Shown: positions 51,338-62,279, numbered from the stretch's first letter. The stretch is DNA of 64,000 bases from Ectopseudomonas guguanensis (GCF_900104265.1 NZ_FNJJ01000018.1:1-64000), one strand, 5' to 3'. Program-made: numbers and translations. Notes: generated by a model not told the origin, from the letters alone.

Positions 51338-53341
51338 ATGGCCGGCCTGATTCCACAGTCCTTCATCGATGACCTGCTCAACCGCACCGACATCGTCGAT
51401 GTGGTGAGTTCGCGCATCCAGCTGAAGAAGACCGGCAAGAACTACAGCGCCTGCTGCCCGTTCCACAAGGAAAAGACCCCCTCCTTCACCGTCAGCCCGG
51501 ACAAGCAGTTCTACTACTGCTTCGGTTGCGGCGCCGGCGGCAACGCCCTCGGCTTCGTCATGGACCACGATCAGCTGGAATTTCCCCAGGCGATCGAGGA
51601 GCTGGCCAAGCGCGCCGGCATGGACGTGCCGCGCGAGGAAGGCGGTCGCGGGCGCACGCCACGCCAACCGGTGGACTCGCCGCTCTACCCGCTGCTCAAT
51701 GCCGCCGCCGAGCACTATCGCCAGGCCCTGAAGAGCCATCCGCAGCGCAAGTACGCCGTGGATTACCTCAAGGGCCGCGGCCTGACCGGTGAAATCGCTC
51801 GCGACTTCGGCCTCGGCTTCGCCCCGCCCGGCTGGGACAACCTGCTCAAGCAACTGGGCACCGACGCCCTGCAGCAGAAAGTCATGATCGACGCCGGCCT
51901 GCTGATCGAGAACGCCGAGAACGGCCGGCGCTACGACCGCTTCCGCGACCGCATCATGTTCCCCATCCGCGACAGCCGCGGCCGGGTGATCGCCTTCGGC
52001 GGCCGTGTACTGGGCGACGACAAGCCCAAGTACCTGAACTCCCCGGAAACCCCGGTATTCCACAAGGGCCAGGAACTCTACGGCCTGTACGAGGCGCGCA
52101 AGCACAACCGTGATCTCGACGAGATCATGGTGGTCGAAGGCTACATGGACGTCATCGCCCTGGCCCAGCAGGGCCTGCGCAATGCCGTGGCGACCCTGGG
52201 TACGGCCACCAGCGAAGAACACCTCAAGCGTCTGTTTCGCATCGTGCCCAGCGTGCTGTTCTGCTTCGATGGCGACGCCGCCGGGCGCAATGCCGCCTGG
52301 CGCGCCCTGGAGTCGACCCTGCCAAGCCTGCAGGACGGTCGCCGCGCGCGCTTTCTGTTCCTGCCCGAAGGCGAAGACCCGGACACCCTGGTACGCGCCG
52401 AAGGCACCGATGCCTTCCGCGCACGCATCAACCAGCATGCCCAGCCGCTGGCTGACTACTTCTTCCAGCAGCTTTGCGAAGAGGCCGACCCGCGCTCGCT
52501 GGAAGGCAAGGCGCACCTGGTGACCCTGGCAGCGCCGCTGATCGACAAGATTCCCGGCAACAACCTGCGTGCCCTGATGCGCCAGCGCCTGAGCGAGATC
52601 ACCGGTCTTTCCGGCGAAGCCATGAGCCAGGTTGCCAGCGCCCCGCGCAGCCATGCGCCCAGCACGCCCAGCCACGCGTTCAGCAGCGACTACCCGGATT
52701 ACGGCGACATCCCCGACAGCGCCTACTACGACAGCCTGCCGGATGTCGGCGGTTACGAGCAGCCCGCCCCGCCCCAGCAGCAACACTACGAACGCAGCCA
52801 CGAAGGCGGCAAAGGCAGCTGGAAAAAAGACGGCAGCGGCAAGTGGAACAAGAAGGGCAAGGGCGATTTCGCGCCACGTGCCCCGCGTACCGCGGTGAGC
52901 GTCGAATCACCACACCTGATCGCCCTGCGCACCTTGCTGCACCACCCACAACTGGCGCAGAAGGTCGAAGATGTCAGCCATTTCGCCGACGAAGATGACA
53001 CCTACGCGCAGCTTCTCGTGGCGCTGGTCGGTGCCCTGCAGAAAACGCCCAACCTGCGTTCGCTGCAACTGATCGCCCGCTGGCACGGTACCGAACAGGG
53101 ACGCCTGCTGCGGGCCCTGGCAGAGAAGGAATGGCTGATCCGGGGCGACAACCTTGAACAGCAGTTTTTCGACACCATTACTACACTTGCACACAGTCAA
53201 TCGCAGAGGCGGCGTGAAAAGGCGCTCCGCAGCATCCTTCATAAAAGCCCCAGCGAGCTCACAGACGAGGAGAAGACATTGCTCAGAGAGCACTACAGCC
53301 TGACCGCCTCGCCGAGCAGCAAGTCCCCAACTGGCGCCTAA
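51338..53341 (+). CDS. dnaG: DNA primase
   Basis: Makes RNA primers at the replication fork. It has 667 residues: N-terminal zinc finger CPFHKEKTPSF...YYCFGCG (Cys, His, Cys, Cys ligands), RNA polymerase core with TOPRIM motifs EIMVVEGYMDVIA and FCFDGDAAG, a long low-complexity linker (about 430-525, Ser/Tyr/Gly/Lys), and the helicase-binding C-terminal domain. The linker is somewhat longer than in E. coli (581 aa). Confidence 0.96.
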   Translation: MAGLIPQSFIDDLLNRTDIVDVVSSRIQLKKTGKNYSACCPFHKEKTPSFTVSPDKQFYYCFGCGAGGNALGFVMDHDQLEFPQAIEELAKRAGMDVPREEGGRGRTPRQPVDSPLYPLLNAAAEHYRQALKSHPQRKYAVDYLKGRGLTGEIARDFGLGFAPPGWDNLLKQLGTDALQQKVMIDAGLLIENAENGRRYDRFRDRIMFPIRDSRGRVIAFGGRVLGDDKPKYLNSPETPVFHKGQELYGLYEARKHNRDLDEIMVVEGYMDVIALAQQGLRNAVATLGTATSEEHLKRLFRIVPSVLFCFDGDAAGRNAAWRALESTLPSLQDGRRARFLFLPEGEDPDTLVRAEGTDAFRARINQHAQPLADYFFQQLCEEADPRSLEGKAHLVTLAAPLIDKIPGNNLRALMRQRLSEITGLSGEAMSQVASAPRSHAPSTPSHAFSSDYPDYGDIPDSAYYDSLPDVGGYEQPAPPQQQHYERSHEGGKGSWKKDGSGKWNKKGKGDFAPRAPRTAVSVESPHLIALRTLLHHPQLAQKVEDVSHFADEDDTYAQLLVALVGALQKTPNLRSLQLIARWHGTEQGRLLRALAEKEWLIRGDNLEQQFFDTITTLAHSQSQRRREKALRSILHKSPSELTDEEKTLLREHYSLTASPSSKSPTGA

Positions 53342-53355
53342 AGCCCAAACTGAGG

Positions 53356-53361
53356 TATAAT
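53356..53361 (+). promoter_or_regulatory. possible -10 element for rpoD
   Basis: A perfect TATAAT in the 67-base gap between dnaG and rpoD, but no clear -35 seen at 17-18 bases. A separate rpoD promoter is known in other genera. Confidence 0.35.
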
Positions 53362-53408
53362 CCTCGGCTTGTTTTCAGCCCGCCAAGACCTTCAGTGGAT
53401 AGGGTGTT

Positions 53409-55256
<1,848 letters not shown>

Positions 55257-55262
55257 TACCAG

Positions 55263-55288
55263 AACCCCCGGCCCAGGCCGGGGGTTTT
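55263..55288 (+). terminator. terminator after rpoD
   Basis: Stem AACCCCCGGCC / GGCCGGGGGTT with a T-run; ends the operon. Confidence 0.85.
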
Positions 55289-55413
55289 GCTTCAGGCCTG
55301 CCTGTGAGGAATGCCCGGGCGCCTGACGGCGCTCGCTACGACTGAAGTCAAACTGCCATCTGTGGCTCACAGGGCTACACTGCAACGGACACTGGTTGCG
55401 AAACGAGGCCGTT

Positions 55414-58400
55414 ATGCCGCGCTTGCCGGCCATTTTGTTGTTGTGCCTGGCGTACTGGACGACCCCGGCCCTGGCCCTGACCCTCAGCGAGGAGGAACGC
55501 ACCTGGCTGGCTGCCCAGACGGAGCTGCGCCTGGGTGTGGACACCTCCTGGCCCCCGTTCGAGTTCCGCGACGACCAGGGCCGTTACCAGGGGCTGACCG
55601 CCGACTATGTCAGGCTGATCGAAAGCCGCCTCGGCCTGAAGCTGCAACCTGTCGAGCCGAGCAGCTGGAGCCAGGTGCTGGAACAGGCCCGCGCCGGCCA
55701 GCTGCATCTGTTGCCGGGCGTGATGTCGACGCCCGAGCGCCAGAGCTATCTGGTGTTCACCCGCCCCTACCTGGATTTCCCCATCGTCATCCTGGCTCGC
55801 AACGGCGGGCCGCAGCCAAGAAAGCTCAACGACCTGTACGGCCTGAGAATCGCCGTGGTCGCCGACTACGCCCCGCACGAACTGCTGCGCCAGCAGCACC
55901 CGGACCTCAGCCTGCTGCCACTGCCCAGCGTCGCCGCGGCGCTTCAGGCGCTGGCCACCGGCCAGGCGGACGCGCTGGTAGGCGATCTCGCATCCAGCGT
56001 CTGGAGCCTGCGCCAGCTAAAGCTCGACGGCCTGTATATCAGCGGCGAAACGCCCTATCGCTACCAACTGGCCATGGCCGCGCCGCGCGACCACGCGATA
56101 CTGGTCGGCATCCTCGACAAGGTCTTCGCCGAGCTCGGCCCCGCCGAAATCGCCGCACTACAGGCCCCCTGGATCGGCAGCGTGCTGGACAAGCGCAGCG
56201 CCTGGCGCGAAACACTGCTCTACGGCCTGCCCGCACTGCTCGGCCTGCTGGCCATCATCGCCATCATCCTGCGCATCAATCGCCGACTGAAAAGCGAGAT
56301 GCGCAACCGCGAAGCACTGGAGCAGGCACTGCGCAGCCGCGAGCAGCACTTTCGCGACCTGGTGGAAAACCTCTCGGCCATCACCTGGGAGGCCGAATCC
56401 AGCGGGCTGACCTACACCTACGTATCGCCGCACGCCGAGAAGCTGCTCGGTTATCCCCTGGAGAAATGGCTCGAACCCGGTTTCTGGCAGCGCCATCTGC
56501 ATCCGGATGATCAACAGCGCGCGCTGCGGCGCTGCCTGGAGCAATGCACCGCGGGCGAAGATCACACGCTGGAGTATCGCCTGCTGGCGGCCGACGGCCG
56601 CGTGGTGTGGGTGCGCGATACCGTCACCCTGCTGCAGCGTGGCGACCAGCAGGTGGTGCGCGGCCTGATGATCGACATCAGCGAGACCAAGCAGACCGAA
56701 CAGGCCCTGCGCCTGTCGGAGCAGAAGTTCGCCTCGGTCTTCCAGCAGTGCCCGGACATCCTGGTCATCGCCCGCCGCGCAGACGGCGTGCTGCTCGAGG
56801 TCAACGCCGCCTTCACCGAGCACACCGGTCTCAGCGTCGAGCAGGCCATCGGCAAGACGGCTACCGAACTGGATATCTGGGGCGTTCCCGGCATCGGCCC
56901 GAAGCTGCTGCTGGGCCTGCAGGACCAGAACATGCGCAACCTGGAGATGCCCTTTCGCCGCGCCGACGGCAGCCTGTTCACCGGCCTGATATCGGCCGAA
57001 GCCTTCCAGCTCGCCGACGTGCCCGCGCTGGTCGTGGTGGTGCGCGACATCAGCCAGCTGAAGGCCACCCAGCAGCAGTTGCAGATTTCCGAGGAAAAGT
57101 TCGCCAGGGCCTTCCACGCCTCGCCCGACGGCCTGCTGATCAGCCGCATGCGCGACGGTTTGCTGATAGAAGCCAACGAAGGCTTCAGCCGCATCACCGG
57201 CTACAGCTTCGACGAGGCTGCCAGGCAGAGCACCCTCAGCCTCGGCATCTGGGCCGACCCGACGGACCGCGAACGCATGGTGCAATCCATCCGCGAGCAC
57301 GGCAGCGTACGCGACATGATCGCCCGGGTGCGCACCAAGAGCGGCCAGCTGCGCCTGTGCGAGCTGTCGGCGCAACCCTTGCCCCTTGGTGGCGAAGACT
57401 GCCTGCTGACCATCGCCCGCGACATCACCGAGCGCCAGCAGATGCAGGAAGAACTGCAGCAGGCCGCCACCGTGTTCGAAAGCACCGCCGAAGGCGTGAT
57501 GATCACCGACCTCGAGCAGCGCATCACCGCGGTCAACCGCGCCTTCACCGAAATCACCGGCTATGCCGAGGCCGAAGCCCTTGGCCAGAAGCCCAGCCTG
57601 CTTGCCTCCGGCCAGCACGACCAGGCCTTCTACAACGCCATGTGGCATTGCCTGGCAAGCAACGGCCACTGGCAGGGCGAGATCTGGAACCGGCGCAAGA
57701 ACGGCGAACTCTATCCCGAGTGGCTGACCATCAGCGCGGTGCGCAACGCCGACAACCAGATCACCCATTTCGTCGGCGTGTTCGCCGATATTTCCAGCCT
57801 CAAGCACGCCCAGGCCCGCCTCGACCACCAGGCCCACCACGACCCGCTGACCGGCCTGCCCAATCGCCTGCTGTTCGAGAACCGCCTGCGCAGTGCGCTG
57901 GACGGCTCGCGCGCCGAAGACAAGGCCGGCGCCGTGCTGTTCCTCGATCTCGACCGCTTCAAGCAGATCAACGACAGCCTCGGCCACCCGGTTGGCGACC
58001 AGTTGCTCCGCGCCATCGCCGCACGCCTGAAGCTACAACTGCGCGACATCGACACCGTTGCCCGCCTCGGCGGCGATGAATTCATCATCCTGCTGCCAGG
58101 CCTGCAGCAGGCAGCGGATGCCGAGCAGGTGGCGCAAAAACTGCTCGACTGCTTCAGCGCCCCGTTCGATATCGACCATCACGAGTTCTTCGTCAGCGCC
58201 AGCATCGGCATCAGCCTCTACCCCAAGGACGGCGCGGATGTCGCCACCCTGGTCAAGAACGCCGATGCCGCCATGTACCAGTCCAAGGCCAAGGGGCGCA
58301 ACCGCAGCGAGTTCTACACACGCTCGCTGACCTTCCAGGTCAACGAGCGCATGGCCATGGAACAGGAGCTGCGCCGCGCCCTGGAGCGCGACGAGCTGCG

Positions 58401-59148
58401 CCTGTTCTACCAACCCAAGTACTGCCTGCGCAGCCAGCGACTGGTCGGCGCCGAAGCGCTGGTGCGCTGGCCGCACCCGGTGTTCGGCGACATCCCGCCG
58501 GATCGCTTCATCCCGGTGGCGGAAGAAAGCGGGCTGATCCTGCCACTTGGCGACTGGGTACTGCAGGAGGCCTGTCGCCAGTTGCAATGCTGGCAGGACA
58601 GCAACCAGGGCTTCGGCCCGTTGTCGGTCAACCTTGCCGGCGCCCAGCTGCACCAGCCAAGCCTGGTTTCGCGCATCGGCGAGCTGCTGCAACAGCACGG
58701 TCTGGCGGCCGAGCTGCTGCAAATGGAGATCACCGAAAACTTCATCATGAACCAGGCCGGCGATGCGCTGGACATTCTCCACAGGCTCAAGGAACTCGGC
58801 GTACAGCTGGCCATCGACGACTTCGGCACCGGCTACTCCTCGCTCAGCTACCTCAAGCGCCTGCCGCTGGACGTGTTGAAGATCGACCAGTCCTTCGTCC
58901 GCGGCCTGCCGGACGACCCGCACGACCTGGCGATCACCCGCGCCATCATCGCCCTGGGCCACAGCATGCAGCTGACGGTGATCGCCGAAGGGGTGGAAAC
59001 CAAGGCCCAGGAACTCTGCCTGGCCGCCGAAGGCTGCCTGCAGATCCAGGGCTATGTGATCAGCCGCCCACTCTCGGCAGAAGCCTTCACCCGGAAATTT
59101 CTCCCGCCAGGTCAAGCGGTTGGCGCTGGCGAGAACGCGTCGGTATAA
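55414..59148 (+). CDS. rmcA: RmcA-like cyclic-di-GMP regulator (SBP-PAS4-GGDEF-EAL)
   Basis: A 1244-residue membrane regulator. Signal segment, periplasmic solute-binding domain 3 (about 30-255), one membrane helix (about 268-288), four PAS/PAC repeats (about 310-800), then GGDEF and EAL. The GGDEF motif is intact (ARLGGDEF) with an upstream RDID I-site, and EAL, the MEITEN, DDFGTGYSS and IAEGVET motifs are intact. In P. aeruginosa RmcA controls c-di-GMP in response to redox/phenazines in biofilms; the same role here is inferred by synteny. Its stop lies inside the tRNA promoter. Confidence 0.87.
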   Translation: MPRLPAILLLCLAYWTTPALALTLSEEERTWLAAQTELRLGVDTSWPPFEFRDDQGRYQGLTADYVRLIESRLGLKLQPVEPSSWSQVLEQARAGQLHLLPGVMSTPERQSYLVFTRPYLDFPIVILARNGGPQPRKLNDLYGLRIAVVADYAPHELLRQQHPDLSLLPLPSVAAALQALATGQADALVGDLASSVWSLRQLKLDGLYISGETPYRYQLAMAAPRDHAILVGILDKVFAELGPAEIAALQAPWIGSVLDKRSAWRETLLYGLPALLGLLAIIAIILRINRRLKSEMRNREALEQALRSREQHFRDLVENLSAITWEAESSGLTYTYVSPHAEKLLGYPLEKWLEPGFWQRHLHPDDQQRALRRCLEQCTAGEDHTLEYRLLAADGRVVWVRDTVTLLQRGDQQVVRGLMIDISETKQTEQALRLSEQKFASVFQQCPDILVIARRADGVLLEVNAAFTEHTGLSVEQAIGKTATELDIWGVPGIGPKLLLGLQDQNMRNLEMPFRRADGSLFTGLISAEAFQLADVPALVVVVRDISQLKATQQQLQISEEKFARAFHASPDGLLISRMRDGLLIEANEGFSRITGYSFDEAARQSTLSLGIWADPTDRERMVQSIREHGSVRDMIARVRTKSGQLRLCELSAQPLPLGGEDCLLTIARDITERQQMQEELQQAATVFESTAEGVMITDLEQRITAVNRAFTEITGYAEAEALGQKPSLLASGQHDQAFYNAMWHCLASNGHWQGEIWNRRKNGELYPEWLTISAVRNADNQITHFVGVFADISSLKHAQARLDHQAHHDPLTGLPNRLLFENRLRSALDGSRAEDKAGAVLFLDLDRFKQINDSLGHPVGDQLLRAIAARLKLQLRDIDTVARLGGDEFIILLPGLQQAADAEQVAQKLLDCFSAPFDIDHHEFFVSASIGISLYPKDGADVATLVKNADAAMYQSKAKGRNRSEFYTRSLTFQVNERMAMEQELRRALERDELRLFYQPKYCLRSQRLVGAEALVRWPHPVFGDIPPDRFIPVAEESGLILPLGDWVLQEACRQLQCWQDSNQGFGPLSVNLAGAQLHQPSLVSRIGELLQQHGLAAELLQMEITENFIMNQAGDALDILHRLKELGVQLAIDDFGTGYSSLSYLKRLPLDVLKIDQSFVRGLPDDPHDLAITRAIIALGHSMQLTVIAEGVETKAQELCLAAEGCLQIQGYVISRPLSAEAFTRKFLPPGQAVGAGENASV

Positions 59149-59149
59149 T
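59120..59149 (+). promoter_or_regulatory. tRNA promoter overlapping the rmcA 3' end
   Basis: TTGGCG (59120-59125), an 18-base spacer and TATAAT (59144-59149) place the start about 8 bases upstream of the tRNA. The rmcA TAA stop (59146-59148) is part of the -10 box. Confidence 0.6.
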
Positions 59150-59164
59150 CCGCCGGCCTTCTGG

Positions 59165-59241
59165 GGGCCTATAGCTCAGTTGGTTAGAGCAGAGGACTCA
59201 TAATCCTTTGGTCCACGGTTCGAGTCCGTGTGGGCCCACCA
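59165..59241 (+). tRNA. tRNA with CAU anticodon, probably tRNA-Ile2 (lysidine-modified) rather than Met
   Basis: A complete 77-nt cloverleaf including the encoded CCA: acceptor GGGCCTA/TGGGCCC, D arm, anticodon loop CTCATAA, TTCGAGT T-loop. The CAU anticodon alone cannot separate elongator tRNA-Met from tRNA-Ile2. C4-G69 and C5-G68 are present, the pairs that TilS uses in E. coli to pick tRNA-Ile2, which favours Ile2. Its 3' end borders the accessory region. Confidence 0.95.
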
Positions 59242-59353
59242 CCTTCAAAGCCGCGCATTGCGCGGCTTTCGTGTCTTTGCACATCTCAAATGGCCCCCCT
59301 CCTCACTCGCCTCCACGCTCTGAGAAGCTGCGTAGCCATTGCCTACGAGAAAA

Positions 59354-59498
59354 TGTAGCCCAAGAGCTACAAAAAACGATCAACAGGCGTATCCTGTAGC
59401 CCACGAGACACAATAATAGATTCAGGCTGCTTGTAGAGCTGTAGCCCAGGAGCTACATTTTCCGGCATTACTTCGATTTTTGACGCCCAGGGGCTACA
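59354..59498. promoter_or_regulatory. four operator sites and promoter of hipBA
   Basis: Four 18-bp inverted repeats of consensus TGTAGC-N6-GCTACA: 59354-59371 (perfect), 59395-59412 (imperfect), 59440-59457 (perfect) and 59481-59498 (imperfect left arm). Start-to-start distances are 41, 45 and 41 bases, about four helical turns. A promoter TTGTAG (59431-59436), 17-base spacer, TACATT (59454-59459) is covered by site 3, and site 4 ends 1 base before the hipB ATG. Confidence 0.8.
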
Positions 59499-59499
59499 A

Positions 59500-59760
59500 A
59501 TGACCTCTCTCTACGACGTTTCGGAAATGCTGAAACAGGCGCGCGGTGACGCGAAACTGAGCCAGGAAGCGCTGGCCAGTCGTGCTGGCGTCTCGCGCAC
59601 CACGGTAGCGCGCATGGAAACCCTGGCCAAAGGCGATATGAGCGTCTCGGTGCTGGTTCGCCTGCTGGAGGCGGCAGGCTACGACCTGAAGCTGGTCAAG
59701 GCCGGGCATCAACGCACGGTTGAAGACATTCTCGACGAGCAACGCTCAGGGAGTGCTTGA
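59500..59760 (+). CDS. hipB: HipB-like antitoxin, XRE-family repressor
   Basis: An 86-residue protein with a helix-turn-helix at about 10-63 (KLSQEALASRAGVSRTTVAR). It pairs with the downstream kinase, binds and neutralises it, and represses the operon through the four operators upstream. There is no Shine-Dalgarno; operator 4 occupies that place. The C-terminal tail (VEDILDEQRSG) could interact with the toxin. Confidence 0.87.
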   Translation: MTSLYDVSEMLKQARGDAKLSQEALASRAGVSRTTVARMETLAKGDMSVSVLVRLLEAAGYDLKLVKAGHQRTVEDILDEQRSGSA

Positions 59761-59762
59761 GC

Positions 59763-61097
59763 ATGATCCTCGACGTCCACGTCAGCTCACGGAGGGTGGC
59801 CAAGCTCTATCGGGAGCGCGATGAATATGTGCTGAAGTACCTTCCGGGCACAGTAGCGGAAGACTTCGTCAGCCTGACGATGCCGGTACGGGAAGAAGCA
59901 TGGCGCTGGCCACGTGACCTCTTCCCGTTCTTTCGGCAGAACCTGCCCGAGGGGTATTTGCTAGGCGTCATCCGCGAAGAGTTCGGCCCACTGCTCGATG
60001 GTACCGATCTCTCACTGCTGGGCGTGGTGGGCGGCACCGGTATCGGCAGAGTCTCGGTCACGCCAGAGGGTGTTGAGCCTGGCGTCGAAATGGCGCCGCT
60101 GGAGATAGAACACCTGCTCAAAGCGGAAAACACCAGCGAACGATTCGCCGCACTGGTGCGGCAATACGCTCGGGTCGCCGTATCGGGGGTCGTGCCAAAG
60201 TTCATTGCCACCGACGCCGTCGCCCCTCGGGAGCCGCTGGGCAAACCGACCCTGCGCACCGGCTTTCACATCATCAAGGGCTCCGACGAAACCACCCCTT
60301 TTCTGGGCTTCAACGAGTTCTACACCATGCGCGTGCTGGAGCGACTGAATGTCGTGCCGGTCGCTGCCTGCCGCATGTCTGACGACGGCAAGGTCCTGGT
60401 AGTGGATCGCTTCGACATGGACGAACACGGCATCCCCCGCTACGGCGTCGAGGATGCCTGCGGGCTGCTGGGTTTACCACCCCATGAAAAGTACTCGCCC
60501 ACCACCGAACGGGTGTGGAATGCCACACGCGCCTACATCCCCGCCGACCGCCTGCAAGCGCAGCGCGAGCACCTGGGCTGGCACCTGCTGACCAACTACG
60601 TGGTGCGCAATGCCGACTGCCACGCGAAGAACATCGCGCTGTTCTACTCCTCCCGAGCGGACGTAGGCTTCACGCCCGTCTATGACCTGGTGACCACTCA
60701 GGCCTACCCGCGCTTCGCCAGCAACCCGCCTGGCCTGTCCGTTGGAGGCAGGCAAACCTGGACACCGGGTCGATCTCTGGAAACCTTCTTCAAGGCCGTG
60801 CTGGGCATTACCCCGAGCAAATACGCAGCCATGCTCGAGCAACTCTGCGAATCCGCCGTAGAGGTCGGCAAGGAAGTCATCGAAGCCGCAAAGAACGAGC
60901 CCGCCTGGCGCGACGTAGCCAAGCATATGGTGCATGCGTGGAACGAAGGCATGGAAACAGTCCGCTGCCCCAAGGCCGCCCCGCACTTTCGTGGCCTCGA
61001 TAGCGCCATCGAAGACGCCGGCTTCTCCGGCCCGCGCAAACCTGAGCGCAGCAGAGAAGTGATTGGCCGCTCCGAATTACTGGCGAAGAAGCGCTGA
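59763..61097 (+). CDS. hipA: HipA-family serine/threonine kinase toxin
   Basis: A 444-residue kinase. Family motifs in order: S141-GVVPK (autophosphorylated loop, equivalent to Ser150 region of E. coli HipA), GSDETTPF, RFDMD near 217-220, the catalytic loop NADCHAKN with D285, and the metal-binding YDLVTT (D308). In E. coli HipA inactivates glutamyl-tRNA synthetase and causes persistence; the target here is unknown. The start was set at ATG 59763, 9 bases after a GGGAG site, over a TTG that overlaps the hipB TGA. Confidence 0.88.
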   Translation: MILDVHVSSRRVAKLYRERDEYVLKYLPGTVAEDFVSLTMPVREEAWRWPRDLFPFFRQNLPEGYLLGVIREEFGPLLDGTDLSLLGVVGGTGIGRVSVTPEGVEPGVEMAPLEIEHLLKAENTSERFAALVRQYARVAVSGVVPKFIATDAVAPREPLGKPTLRTGFHIIKGSDETTPFLGFNEFYTMRVLERLNVVPVAACRMSDDGKVLVVDRFDMDEHGIPRYGVEDACGLLGLPPHEKYSPTTERVWNATRAYIPADRLQAQREHLGWHLLTNYVVRNADCHAKNIALFYSSRADVGFTPVYDLVTTQAYPRFASNPPGLSVGGRQTWTPGRSLETFFKAVLGITPSKYAAMLEQLCESAVEVGKEVIEAAKNEPAWRDVAKHMVHAWNEGMETVRCPKAAPHFRGLDSAIEDAGFSGPRKPERSREVIGRSELLAKKR

Positions 61098-61395
61098 CCA
61101 GCAAGCGACACAACAGTCCAACGAACATCAGGTAAGAAGACGGTGAGCCAGATGGTCCTTATTCGGCTCACCAATTGAGCCGAATAGATGCGCTAATCGG
61201 CTCATTAACAAAAGCCGCGCTCAGCCCTGCGCAATACCCCCAAACCTGGCGCAACCGCCTAGCGGCCATAGAACAATGGTCGCAACCCCCTTGAGCCTTT
61301 AAAGGCAATTAGCCATTATCCGAATCAGTGCCAGGCATCTGGATTTCGGCACACCTGCTCGCCCAGCCATCAAGCAGCTCTGCTCAAGGAAGAAA
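61098..61395. other. gene-free gap between hipA and the NERD gene
   Basis: About 300 bases with no convincing coding frame. The notable content is a palindrome at 61160-61186 and a related half at about 61194-61208, described separately. Confidence 0.7.
61160..61208. promoter_or_regulatory. orphan operator-like palindrome plus a third half-site
   Basis: TATTCGGCTCA-CCAAT-TGAGCCGAATA is a perfect 11+11 inverted repeat, followed 35 bases from its left arm by an extra half TCGGCTCATTA. This looks like an operator, but no cognate regulator is visible next to it. Confidence 0.55.
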
Positions 61396-62166
61396 ATGGA
61401 TTACAGCCCGATAGTCGCCCAGGTCTGGGGCATGCTGACCTGGTTCATCCCGGCAGCCTTGCTGATCGGCCTTTTCAAATCGCCCTGGGCCAAGGGGCAG
61501 ATCGGTGAACTGCTGGTGCGCCTGTTCGCCCACTGGCAGCTGGACAAGCAGACCTACCGCCGCCTGCACAACGTCACCCTGAACACGCCGGACGGCACCA
61601 CGCAGATCGACCACGTATTCCTCTCGCCCTACGGCATATTCGTGCTGGAAACGAAGAACATGAGCGGCTGGATCTTCGGCAGCGAGAAGCAGGCGCAGTG
61701 GACGCAGAAGCTTTACAAACGCACCTTCAAATTCCAGAACCCGCTTAGGCAGAACTACAAACACCTCAAGGCTCTGGAAGCCACCCTTGGCGTCAGCCCT
61801 GAGCACCTGCACTCGGTCATCACCTTTGTCGGCGGCAGCACCTTCAAGACCGAAGTGCCGGCCAACGTGACCCAGGGCATTGGCTTTATCCGCTATATCC
61901 AGTCATTCCAGCAGGCGGTATTCAGCGCGGCTGAAGTCGACGCCATGCTGCACGCCCTGCAAACCGGCCGTCGCGCCCCGACCCTCGCTACGCACCGAGA
62001 GCATGTGCAAAACCTCAAGCGCCGTAGCGATCCGACAGCCGAGCGGCAATGCCCGAAATGCGGCGGTGCGATGCTGATTCGTACAGTGAAGTCAGGGGCC
62101 AAGGCGGGGCAGCAGTTCTGGGGATGCTCTGCGTTTCCCAAGTGCAGAACTATGCAGAGTCTTTGA
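61396..62166 (+). CDS. membrane-anchored NERD-domain nuclease-like protein with C4 zinc finger
   Basis: A 256-residue protein. A hydrophobic N-terminus (about 13-27) is followed by a NERD domain of the PD-(D/E)xK fold: E38 in GQIGELL, D72 in QIDHVFLS, then E85-T-K87. A C-terminal topoisomerase-type C4 zinc ribbon uses C219, C222, C244 and C250. This combination is widespread but poorly characterised; DNA cleavage in connection with repair or defence is an inference. Base composition is close to the backbone. Confidence 0.85.
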   Translation: MDYSPIVAQVWGMLTWFIPAALLIGLFKSPWAKGQIGELLVRLFAHWQLDKQTYRRLHNVTLNTPDGTTQIDHVFLSPYGIFVLETKNMSGWIFGSEKQAQWTQKLYKRTFKFQNPLRQNYKHLKALEATLGVSPEHLHSVITFVGGSTFKTEVPANVTQGIGFIRYIQSFQQAVFSAAEVDAMLHALQTGRRAPTLATHREHVQNLKRRSDPTAERQCPKCGGAMLIRTVKSGAKAGQQFWGCSAFPKCRTMQSL

Positions 62167-62189
62167 TATATAGAAGAGGGAGGCCACCA

Positions 62190-62279
62190 ATGCCCACGTT
62201 CAAGAATGAATCTCTGGTCTTGATCCCCCCTTTATTGCCTTCATTGCCATTAGGGCGGGTAATTCCTCGAAGTCAATGA
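62190..62279 (+). CDS. possible 29-residue peptide upstream of the NA37 gene
   Basis: ATG after a GGGAGG ribosome site opens a short frame (MPTFKNESLVLIPPLLPSLP... ending RVIPRSQ) whose TGA overlaps another ATG (ATGA) in the frame of the next gene. Such an arrangement may be a leader peptide, or chance. No homology is recognised. Confidence 0.3.
   Translation: MPTFKNESLVLIPPLLPSLPLGRVIPRSQ

Noticed and set aside
59331..59348. A possible fifth hip operator (CGTAGCCATTGCCTACGA)
   Set aside because: Arms are shifted by a base and the distance to the next site (23) breaks the 41-45 spacing.
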